Assembly (NCBI GenBank): GCA_929200485.1
Contig: CAKMZU010000034.1
Location: 7,425 to 13,421, forward strand
From: an uncultured Gammaproteobacteria bacterium
Lineage (GTDB): Bacteria > Pseudomonadota > Gammaproteobacteria > Pseudomonadales > DT-91
Length of the DNA stretch: 5,997 nt
Reading direction: 5' to 3'
Below the pieces are notes generated by a model. The model was not told where the DNA came from. It did not search any database and saw only the letters and a program-made list of their open reading frames with translations. Shown here piece by piece: positions 1 to 5,286 of this stretch. Numbering within the stretch: the stretch's first letter is position 1; every line of letters begins with the position of its first letter. Both the position numbers and the translations under genes were made by a program.

Positions 1-220
1 CTCTGCGACTGCGCAATTCTTTATCAACGTTAAAGACAATGATTTCTTAAATCATACAGGCAAAAATGCCCAAGGCTGGGGTTATGCCGTTTTTGGTAAA
101 GTCACCGATGGTCTTGAGGTTGTTAATAATATTAAAGGGGTACAAACCGGTTCTCGTGGCATGCACCAGGATGTCCCTGTGGATGTTGTTATCATCAACA
201 GCGTGACCGTCAACGACTGA
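1..220 (+). CDS. ppiB: Peptidyl-prolyl cis-trans isomerase B (cyclophilin), 3' part only
   Basis: This is the C-terminal 72 residues of a cyclophilin; the first in-frame codon is at base 2 and the gene enters from the left edge. Cyclophilins catalyse cis-trans isomerisation of X-Pro bonds during folding. The visible part has the cyclophilin core SATAQFFIN (fragment residues 1-9), then [16 protein letters not shown] (24-34), DGLEVV and the ending GMHQDVP...VII.SV, which matches E. coli PpiB closely, including its C-terminus. The segment FLN (residues 15-17) has Phe where human cyclophilin A has Trp121; bacterial cyclophilins with this Phe are known to bind cyclosporin A poorly. No export signal can be judged because the N-terminus is missing, but the cytoplasmic PpiB form is favoured by the similarity and by lpxH directly downstream, as in E. 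coli. The stop codon TGA lies 16 bases before lpxH, so the two are probably cotranscribed. Confidence 0.95.
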   Translation, partial: SATAQFFINVKDNDFLNHTGKNAQGWGYAVFGKVTDGLEVVNNIKGVQTGSRGMHQDVPVDVVIINSVTVND

Positions 221-236
221 GCCAACTTATAAACCT

Positions 237-1001
237 ATGCGTTATCGATTTATTTCTGATTTACATCTAGATGAAACGCGCCCTGACCTTTGTCAGGGTT
301 TTTTTTCTTATCTTGCCCGTATTCAAAAAGATACTGATCGCTTATATATTCTTGGTGACTTGTTTGAAGCCTGGGTTGGCGATGATGACTTAACGGATTT
401 CAACCAATCCGTGATCGATCAGCTAAAAAACCTCACCGATAGCGGTGTTTCTCTTTTCTTGATGCACGGCAATCGAGATTTTCTTTTACTGGATGATTTT
501 GCCAAGGCAACCGGTGGTGCACTGATTTCAGACCCTTTTGTTTTAGAAACCCAATCAACAAAAATTCTCCTCTCACATGGCGACAGCTTTTGTACCGATG
601 ATGTTGAATATCAGGCATTTAAAGCCAATATTCGTAAAGAAGAGAGCATCCAATTCCTTTTGTCTTTGCCCCTATCTGAAAGAAAAAAAATGGCAAAACA
701 ATTACGTGAAGATGGCAAAAAAGCCACGGCAAATAAATCGCTTGAGATCATGGACGTTAATCAACAGGCAATTGTTGATGCGTTTTTTGCACATCAGACA
801 CCTCTCATGATCCATGGCCATACCCACCGACCTAACATCCATACCCATACAATCAATACTATTGATCACTTTCGTTATGTACTCGGTGACTGGCATGAAG
901 TCGGCTACGAAATCGTGCTAGAATCCGACACCATAAACTTAATAACATTTAGACTGGAAGATCAGCATGTCACAGAACGCCAAAGTCACCGCCGTCAATA
1001 A
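237..1001 (+). CDS. lpxH: UDP-2,3-diacylglucosamine diphosphatase LpxH (lipid A synthesis)
   Basis: LpxH hydrolyses UDP-2,3-diacylglucosamine to lipid X (2,3-diacylglucosamine 1-phosphate) plus UMP, the fourth step of lipid A synthesis, at the cytoplasmic face of the inner membrane. The 254-residue product has the metallophosphoesterase motifs in order: DLH (D8, H10), GDLFEAWVGDDD (D41), HGNRDF (N79, R80), SHGD (H114) and HGHTHRP (H195, H197). These are the two-manganese ligands, at the same numbers as in the E. coli enzyme (240 residues). Residues 241-254 are a C-terminal tail beyond the E. coli end; their codons cover the ribosome binding site and first codons of the next gene, giving a 35-base overlap. 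The ATG start is set by alignment (motif DLH at residue 8), but no good Shine-Dalgarno sequence precedes it, so translation may depend on coupling to ppiB. A terminator-like hairpin lies in codons 15-24. Function is very secure. Confidence 0.97.
   Translation: MRYRFISDLHLDETRPDLCQGFFSYLARIQKDTDRLYILGDLFEAWVGDDDLTDFNQSVIDQLKNLTDSGVSLFLMHGNRDFLLLDDFAKATGGALISDPFVLETQSTKILLSHGDSFCTDDVEYQAFKANIRKEESIQFLLSLPLSERKKMAKQLREDGKKATANKSLEIMDVNQQAIVDAFFAHQTPLMIHGHTHRPNIHTHTINTIDHFRYVLGDWHEVGYEIVLESDTINLITFRLEDQHVTERQSHRRQ
281..306 (+). terminator. Rho-independent terminator-like hairpin inside lpxH
   Basis: CCCTGAC (281-287), loop CTTT (288-291) and GTCAGGG (292-298) form a perfect 7-bp stem, five of seven pairs G-C, followed at once by eight T (299-306). 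G280 and T299 could add a wobble pair. This is the standard shape of an intrinsic terminator in the direction of ppiB-lpxH transcription. It lies 60 bases after the ppiB stop but within lpxH codons 15-24, before most of the catalytic motifs, so termination here would yield a ppiB transcript without usable lpxH. Ribosomes on the early lpxH codons would mask the hairpin and allow readthrough. The structure is seen directly; activity and a regulatory role are inference. Confidence 0.6.
956..960 (+). promoter_or_regulatory. Ribosome binding site of the isomerase-like gene, inside lpxH
   Basis: GGAAG lies six bases before the ATG at 967, a good Shine-Dalgarno match and spacing. It fixes that ATG as the start even though it lies within the last codons of lpxH, and it implies that ribosomes finishing lpxH pass through the initiation site. 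Confidence 0.7.
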
Positions 1002-1323
1002 TTACCTAAAAGCCCTTAACGAAAAAGACATGAGTATTATCGAAGCACTTTATGCTGATAATGCCGTTGTACATGACCCTTATGGTGTCAATAAAGTGGA
1101 GGGCATTGAAGCCATCAAGGGCTTTTATCAATATGCTTTTGATGCCAATGTTACCGGCGAATTAACAGGCCCTGTAAGAGTCTCTGGCGATTCGGCTGCA
1201 TTTTCATTTTGCATTAATTTCCAAGGTGATATTATTGATGTTATTGATGTCTTTGAATTCAATGACGATGATAAAGTCGTGCAAATGAAAGCCTACTGGT
1301 CAGAAGACAATAAGCGAAAGTAA
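967..1323 (+). CDS. Ketosteroid isomerase-like protein (SnoaL/NTF2-like fold)
   Basis: The 118-residue product belongs to the NTF2-like fold and is closest to bacterial Δ5-3-ketosteroid isomerases, which move a double bond next to a ketone by acid-base catalysis. Against the Pseudomonas putida enzyme (131 residues, recalled from memory) all the active-site residues are present: Tyr13 (Y16), Tyr29 (Y32), Asp37 in HDPYG (catalytic base D40), Tyr54 in GFY (Y57), Asp94 in DVIDV (D103) and Trp111 in AYWSE (W120). LTGPVR (66-71) and DVIDV (91-95) also match. No signal peptide is seen, so it is cytoplasmic. It follows lpxH with a 35-base overlap and a good ribosome binding site, so it is translated from the same message. 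A steroid substrate is not implied: related proteins in non-steroid bacteria have unknown substrates, and no steroid genes are nearby. The fold and active site are well supported; the substrate is unknown. Confidence 0.88.
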   Translation: MSQNAKVTAVNNYLKALNEKDMSIIEALYADNAVVHDPYGVNKVEGIEAIKGFYQYAFDANVTGELTGPVRVSGDSAAFSFCINFQGDIIDVIDVFEFNDDDKVVQMKAYWSEDNKRK

Positions 1324-1337
1324 CACCTATTCAAAGT

Positions 1338-1364
1338 TGTTATGCAACAAGCCGTTGCATAACA
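1338..1364. terminator. Inverted repeat between convergent genes, possible terminator
   Basis: T+GTTATGCAAC (1338-1348), loop AAGCC (1349-1353) and GTTGCATAAC+A (1354-1364) form a perfect 11-bp stem. It lies in the 84-base gap between the isomerase-like gene and pldA, where a two-way terminator is expected. The stem has only four G-C pairs and no T run follows on either strand, so it is not a canonical intrinsic terminator; it could instead protect 3' ends or bind a protein. TAACACC occurs as a direct repeat at 1321-1327 and 1360-1366, at the edges of the structure. Confidence 0.4.
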
Positions 1365-1407
1365 CCCTCAGCTACCTCAGCATTTTATTCCTCTTCAAAA
1401 TAAGACA

Positions 1408-2334
1408 CTATAACCAATCATTCAATGCAAAGCCTAGACTAAAGGCATTTTGCCGAACGTTATAATCAATTAAGCTTCGACCAAACCCATTAAAGTATTT
1501 TACGTAAGCACGGAGTCGCCCATACAGGGGGATGCTGTAGCTAATATCGACCGTTGATCGATTAACATCGTCTCGACAATTATTCATAAAACGTAAGCTG
1601 AACGTCTGCTGATTAACACGATAAATATTCAACCATTCAAAATAGCCCAAATAAACTTCTATATCAGGATTATCATCGCCTTTTGTATCATCAGGGGATT
1701 TCTTTTTCCTTTCAGGCAATCGATACCAAGGCCTGAAGACCGTAATATAGTTGCCTTTTTCAAAAATAAAGCTCCCAATAATTCGATTCCAGCTTCGTGA
1801 AAGATTTTGATAGCGGCCATTAGATTCATGATTAATACTAATGGAATTAGAAACATTGGTGATGCCAAAAAACGTCCAGGGTGTATTTAATGACATTATA
1901 AATTCAGGCTCATAATTCGTTTCTCTAAAAGGCGCTGAAATATTATCGTTAAATGCTTGCCAAAATGCATGAGTAGTAAAGGCAAAAGACATATCAAAGG
2001 TTCGCTCAAAGCGTTTACCCAATAAAGGAAAGTAAATGCTTAGTTGAAACTCCACCTCTGATTTATCAAACGAATTCGATGGCAAACCGACACTTTCATA
2101 GGCTTGATCATTAGGGGCTGTGACATAACTAAGGATTGCGTAATTAGGTTTATACGGCAATAAAACATAAGGGTTATTCTCTGTTTCATTTGCCTTCGCT
2201 TGCCGCTCTTCAAATGAAGATGTTTGAACATCTTCTAGCCTCTCAGCCATCGCGTTATGACAGCCCAACGCACTTAAAACCATCACTATAAGCGCTGTCA
2301 TTGTGGTTAGTCGTTTATGGTTTAACTCTAACAT
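1408..2334 (-). CDS. pldA: Outer-membrane phospholipase A (OMPLA, PldA)
   Basis: PldA is a 12-strand outer-membrane β-barrel with calcium-dependent phospholipase A1/A2 activity on phospholipids misplaced in the outer leaflet. Numbered from a possible TTG start one codon upstream (309 residues), the signature INHESNGR...SRSWNR carries the catalytic His170, Ser172 and Asn184, with the same spacing as E. coli H142/S144/N156. The calcium-site positions Ser134, Arg175 and Ser180 also match E. coli S106, R147 and S152. PFRETNYEP (136-144), GDDNPDI (220-226) and SLIDYN (288-293) are further family blocks. A signal peptide with a hydrophobic stretch at about 13-26 ends at AMA (29-31). Relative to E. 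coli there is a charged insert near 209-219, probably a loop. The protein ends in Leu, whereas barrel proteins usually end in Phe. The ATG at 2334 is preferred over the adjacent TTG at 2337; AAAGG at 2348-2344 precedes it by nine bases. It overlaps the end of plsB by 20 bases. Confidence 0.96.
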   Translation of the reverse strand: MLELNHKRLTTMTALIVMVLSALGCHNAMAERLEDVQTSSFEERQAKANETENNPYVLLPYKPNYAILSYVTAPNDQAYESVGLPSNSFDKSEVEFQLSIYFPLLGKRFERTFDMSFAFTTHAFWQAFNDNISAPFRETNYEPEFIMSLNTPWTFFGITNVSNSISINHESNGRYQNLSRSWNRIIGSFIFEKGNYITVFRPWYRLPERKKKSPDDTKGDDNPDIEVYLGYFEWLNIYRVNQQTFSLRFMNNCRDDVNRSTVDISYSIPLYGRLRAYVKYFNGFGRSLIDYNVRQNAFSLGFALNDWL

Positions 2335-4675
2335 CAAGCACCGCCTTTATCACTTCGCCAATCGTACTGCGATTAGCTGCCGACAATAGATACTTTCCGT
2401 AGTCTCTTGAAATAGTTAAATCCTTGGTAGGAATCAATTCCTTATTTTCATTTGTTTCAAGCAAATCATACTGCGTCAATTGATAAATAAACCCCTGAAA
2501 CAATTGTTTATCCAAAAAATCTGGCGCGTGACATGGGTGCAGCATGGCAAAACGTTTAGACACCAAAGCAACGGTTTGAACTAATTCTTCCTGATTAAGC
2601 GGATAATCCTTAGCCTGACAAATTAACTCAGCGGTCATAAAAAAGCGCTGAATATTTGCAGCAGCCACTTGAGCCAATAAAACCAAATGCGGTGATTGAT
2701 CCGTTTCCGGCAATTGATAACCATAATGTTTTTTAACGATAACTGAATGAGCTAAAAATACTTCCAGTGTTTCATCAATCACTTTTTCTACGTCAACCAA
2801 CTCCCAGGCGAGAAATAATTCCGCCTTAAGAAAGGGATATAGTCGCAAACAGATCGCCTTAAGCCGTTTATTAGAAATCTTTTGGCTGTTCACGATAATG
2901 GTGGCGACGAGTGAAGAAAGCAGAAAAACATGAAGCGTATTATTTCTAAGAAATGTGCTGCTTGATTGCCCCTCTTCACTTAAGGCTACGATTTTCGCAC
3001 CATCTGCATCGGCCAAATCAATTAATTTCAATGCTTGCGCTTTATCCAGAAAATCATCAAAACCCAAGTCACCCGCAACATAGGCATTGTTATAAGGCGC
3101 CACGGGCAGGGCCTTTAAAAAATCCATGTGACCTGACAATTGATCAGCTAACAACGCATAGCGAGGGCTGGCTAGTAAACAGGTTGCCAGTATATTTAAA
3201 GGGGTCAAGGCCACTTCCCTATTAATATGCGTAAGAATTTTTGTCCCTAAATAGGTAACACATTCTCTAAATTCCTCTTCACTGCGAATCACCTCAGGAT
3301 CATAAACATGGCTTAACGCAAATGGCTCACCAATAGTTAAATGAACTTTGCCATAGCTTTGCTTTAATTTTTTCCGCGTCTTGATCAATCCTTGAAGAGT
3401 TTCTTTTTTCTTTCGTCCACCATGAAGTTCTTTGATATAGCTGTGACTTTCGAACAACTTTTCATAGCCAATATACACCGGGACAAAGACGATTGGGCGC
3501 CCTCTATGCCCCATACTCGCTCTGAGGGTCATGGTTAACATCCCGGGTTTTGGCTGGAGTAATAAACCCGTTCGACTCCGCCCACCTTCAATAAAGTATT
3601 CGATCGAAAATCCCTCTTCACACATCGTCTGCAAATACCCTTCTAACACTTGCTTGTATAACGGGTTATCTTTGAACTGACGACGAATAAAAAAAGCGCC
3701 GGCACTTCGTAACAGTCGCCCAACAACAGGTAAATTCAAATTGAGCCCTGACGCAATATGAGGAGGCATCAATCCTTGTTTATAGATCACATAGGACAAC
3801 AGAAGATAATCCATATGACTTCGATGGCAAGGAACATAAATTAACTCATGCCCTTCAGCGACTTCCTGCAAGCGTTGCAAGCCTTGAACTTCAACACCCT
3901 GATAGAGCTTCTCCCAAAGCCACGAAAGGAAATGATCAAAAAAACGTACCACTGGATATGAATAATTTGAGGCAATTTCTCGCAGATAATTTTCTGCTGT
4001 TTTTTCGAGATTTTTTCTTTGGTGAATATCCGCGTCCATCAAAAACTGTTGCAGCCTTGAATTATTCATCACCTTATCGATCATGATACGTTGGTGTGAT
4101 AAGTCAGGGCCAATTAATGCGGTTTTTTGTTCTGTTAATTTCATTGCGCACTTGGTTAAAAAACCTCGCTGTTGAACCACCGAATGCTCAAACAATTGCT
4201 CATCCAAAGGGATTTTTTGTCCAATGTAACAATAAATATGTCTAGGCTGAGTTAAGACAGTGATTAACCGTCTTAGACCTGAGACAACCGACCAGTTATC
4301 TGCAGCGAAGGTTTGAAATAAAGTCGATTGTTTTTTTGGCATCCTTCCCCAAAATACCGAAACAGGTACCACAAATACGGATTGAGCGGTTCTGGATTTC
4401 TCCTCAAGCTCGGAAAAAAATTCACTCACAGACCGATCATCCAGAGAAGGAACGGCCTCGATAGATTGCAATGGAATGTTTTCTTCGGCAAAGAAAGTTT
4501 CTATCGCTAAAACATCTAAGGCACGAAATCTTGGCAGCAAAAAGATAAATTCATCTTCAGGTAAATTATCTAATCGAGGTCGATGCTCATCAATCGGTAA
4601 CCCTGTTAACTTCATAAAGGGTTTGATAAAGAGTTTACCCAAGCGATACGCGAGATGATAAGTGAAGGAATCCAA
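2315..4675 (-). CDS. plsB: Glycerol-3-phosphate 1-O-acyltransferase PlsB
   Basis: PlsB transfers an acyl group from acyl-CoA or acyl-ACP to position 1 of sn-glycerol-3-phosphate, giving lysophosphatidic acid, the first committed step of phospholipid synthesis at the inner membrane. The 786-residue product (E. coli 807) has the four acyltransferase motifs: HRSHMD (His284 and Asp289, the catalytic HX4D), GAFFIRR (326-332), FIEGGRSRTG (361-370) and VPVYIGYE (398-405). The flanking blocks VPCHRSHMDYLLLSY, PPHIASG and RLYPFLKAELFL (611-622) also match E. coli. The start is probably TTG at 4675: a TAG closes the frame six codons upstream, no ATG or GTG lies between, AGGCGG precedes the TTG at good spacing, and the N-terminus then lines up with E. 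coli PlsB. The next in-frame ATG (residue 21) has no ribosome binding site. pldA follows with a 20-base overlap, so the two form an operon. Confidence 0.96.
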   Translation of the reverse strand: MDSFTYHLAYRLGKLFIKPFMKLTGLPIDEHRPRLDNLPEDEFIFLLPRFRALDVLAIETFFAEENIPLQSIEAVPSLDDRSVSEFFSELEEKSRTAQSVFVVPVSVFWGRMPKKQSTLFQTFAADNWSVVSGLRRLITVLTQPRHIYCYIGQKIPLDEQLFEHSVVQQRGFLTKCAMKLTEQKTALIGPDLSHQRIMIDKVMNNSRLQQFLMDADIHQRKNLEKTAENYLREIASNYSYPVVRFFDHFLSWLWEKLYQGVEVQGLQRLQEVAEGHELIYVPCHRSHMDYLLLSYVIYKQGLMPPHIASGLNLNLPVVGRLLRSAGAFFIRRQFKDNPLYKQVLEGYLQTMCEEGFSIEYFIEGGRSRTGLLLQPKPGMLTMTLRASMGHRGRPIVFVPVYIGYEKLFESHSYIKELHGGRKKKETLQGLIKTRKKLKQSYGKVHLTIGEPFALSHVYDPEVIRSEEEFRECVTYLGTKILTHINREVALTPLNILATCLLASPRYALLADQLSGHMDFLKALPVAPYNNAYVAGDLGFDDFLDKAQALKLIDLADADGAKIVALSEEGQSSSTFLRNNTLHVFLLSSLVATIIVNSQKISNKRLKAICLRLYPFLKAELFLAWELVDVEKVIDETLEVFLAHSVIVKKHYGYQLPETDQSPHLVLLAQVAAANIQRFFMTAELICQAKDYPLNQEELVQTVALVSKRFAMLHPCHAPDFLDKQLFQGFIYQLTQYDLLETNENKELIPTKDLTISRDYGKYLLSAANRSTIGEVIKAVLDVRVKP
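2341..2348 (-). promoter_or_regulatory. Ribosome binding site of pldA, inside plsB
   Basis: On the - strand AAAGGCGG (2348 down to 2341) lies upstream of ATG 2334, with nine bases between AAAGG and the ATG. It could also serve the TTG at 2337. The site is inside the last plsB codons, which supports translational coupling of pldA to plsB. Confidence 0.5.
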
Positions 4676-4681
4676 GGAAAG

Positions 4682-4687
4682 CCGCCT
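4682..4687 (-). promoter_or_regulatory. Ribosome binding site supporting the TTG start of plsB
   Basis: On the - strand AGGCGG (4687 down to 4682) ends six bases before the TTG at 4675. It is the only Shine-Dalgarno-like sequence in this area and no ATG or GTG is available upstream in frame, so it decides for the TTG start. Confidence 0.5.
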
Positions 4688-4715
4688 GTACTAATTTGTA
4701 TTCAACGCTATTTAT

Positions 4716-4746
4716 TTTATCACAATATGCAGGCTCCCCATGTCAG
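4716..4746 (-). promoter_or_regulatory. Candidate sigma-70 promoter of plsB-pldA
   Basis: Read on the - strand, CTGACA (4746-4741, five of six to TTGACA) is followed after 19 bases by GATAAA (4721-4716, four of six to TATAAT). A TG one base upstream of the latter fits an extended -10. Transcription would begin near 4709, giving a leader of about 35 bases before the TTG. The spacing is longer than ideal; a second, weaker pair (TTGCTT, 17 bases, AATACT) lies about 35 bases further upstream. Inference from sequence only. Confidence 0.35.
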
Positions 4747-4772
4747 TATATTAGTATTTTCAGCACCTTGAG

Positions 4773-4835
4773 AAAAAGCAAGATAAGAACAATGAGCTTA
4801 CCGCCCCTCTTTTTCCTTTTCTTGCCTTACCTTGC
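4773..4835 (-). terminator. Weak candidate terminator after the small secreted-protein gene
   Basis: On the - strand GCAAGGTAAG (4835-4826) can pair with CTTATCTTGC (4787-4778) over ten positions, one of them G-U, and five T follow at once (4777-4773). The loop is 38 bases, much longer than in efficient intrinsic terminators, so this is doubtful. Its position, after the small gene and before the candidate plsB promoter, is what a terminator would need. Confidence 0.25.
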
Positions 4836-4840
4836 CTTAG
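4821..4840. repeat. Two tandem copies of a 10-base unit
   Basis: CTTGCCTTAC (4821-4830) is followed directly by CTTGCCTTAG (4831-4840), nine of ten bases identical. They lie in a pyrimidine-rich tract (about 4803-4838). Two short copies may be chance or local duplication; no function is evident. Confidence 0.5.
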
Positions 4841-4856
4841 CATCCATCTGGATGCT
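4839..4856. repeat. Short palindrome in the plsB upstream gap
   Basis: AGCATCCA (4839-4846) and TGGATGCT (4849-4856) are perfect reverse complements separated by TC. No T run follows on either strand, so it is not a terminator; the symmetry would suit a protein-binding site, but it lies over 90 bases upstream of the candidate plsB promoter. Confidence 0.45.
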
Positions 4857-4912
4857 TGATGAACCCATTCATTTTTCAGTGCACTTGTTTGGTTTGAACT
4901 ATGAGTAAAGAG

Positions 4913-5230
4913 TTATTTCGCAACTTCACAACTGGAATTCTCAAAAATCAATGGCGCTGCTGGCCCTATAGGGGGATCACATGGATTTTTCTTGCCACGA
5001 ACAAAAGTCGCCACACAGTTATCACCAAAAATGATTTTCCTTTCTACAAAATCAATCCCACGAAGCTTAGCCAACACATCAATCGGATATTGATAGATAA
5101 AATCTGTCATCACTTTTAGATCTTTCGCATTTTCGTATTGGGGGGGTAAAATAGCAAACGTCGGGATTGAAACACAATAAAGCAATCCCGCAGCCAACAT
5201 TACCTTCAAATAGATTAATGTGCGCTTCAT
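4913..5230 (-). CDS. Small predicted secreted/periplasmic protein, function unknown
   Basis: I do not recognise this family. From the chosen ATG at 5230 the product has 105 residues. It starts MKRT, then a hydrophobic stretch of about residues 8-21 and a signal-peptidase-like site after PTFA (residue 26), giving a predicted mature protein of about 79 residues outside the inner membrane. The mature part has three Cys (72, 84, 101); the last is five residues from the C-terminus. GDNC (69-72) and a Pro/Gly-rich PCDPPIGPAAP (83-93) stand out. An ATG four codons earlier (5242) is possible but has no ribosome binding site, whereas GAGG at 5240-5237 sits six bases before 5230. The gene follows the antiporter-like gene after 56 bases with no terminator between them, so cotranscription is likely. 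A run of seven C on the coding strand (5146-5140) lies at the start of the mature region. Confidence 0.72.
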   Translation of the reverse strand: MKRTLIYLKVMLAAGLLYCVSIPTFAILPPQYENAKDLKVMTDFIYQYPIDVLAKLRGIDFVERKIIFGDNCVATFVRGKKNPCDPPIGPAAPLIFENSSCEVAK

Positions 5231-5236
5231 TCTTCG

Positions 5237-5240
5237 CCTC
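5237..5240 (-). promoter_or_regulatory. Ribosome binding site deciding the start of the small secreted protein
   Basis: On the - strand GAGG (5240 down to 5237) precedes the ATG at 5230 by six bases. The other ATG, at 5242, overlaps this site and has nothing similar before it, so the shorter product is preferred. Confidence 0.6.
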
Positions 5241-5286
5241 ATAGATTTACTGATGGTAGTTATTTGACAAAGGGGGGAAAACTAGT

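Larger units (their letters stand above)
4676..4912. other. 237-base gap between plsB and the small secreted-protein gene
   Basis: The longest gene-free stretch in the window. It holds the plsB ribosome binding site and candidate promoter, the weak candidate terminator, the 10-base tandem repeat, the palindrome and a pyrimidine-rich tract on the + strand. A 38-codon hydrophobic + strand frame (4792-4908) crosses it, but it has no ribosome binding site and its hydrophobicity follows from the T/C-rich tract, so I do not call it a gene. Confidence 0.7.

Noticed and set aside
1659..2231. Two - strand frames of 63 and 69 codons inside pldA
   Set aside because: They overlap the clear PldA frame, whose catalytic residues and barrel blocks are intact; no support for separate proteins.
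2953..3225. 90-codon + strand frame inside plsB
   Set aside because: Antisense to a well-conserved part of plsB, with a low-complexity His/Pro-rich translation; a shadow frame.
4839..4856. Palindrome considered as a terminator
   Set aside because: No T run on either strand after the stem, and the loop would be only four bases in the best fold; listed as a repeat only.
4792..4908. 38-codon + strand frame encoding a hydrophobic peptide (starts MSLPPLFF)
   Set aside because: No ribosome binding site or clear promoter, and the hydrophobic composition follows from the T/C-rich tract it crosses. Could be revisited if relatives keep the frame.
4876..4908. Possible 11-codon leader peptide on the - strand upstream of plsB
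   Set aside because: It has no ribosome binding site, no run of a regulatory amino acid, and lies upstream of the candidate plsB promoter.
4901..5119. 72-codon + strand frame
   Set aside because: It is antisense to the small secreted-protein gene, which has a signal peptide and ribosome binding site; the + frame has no recognisable protein features.
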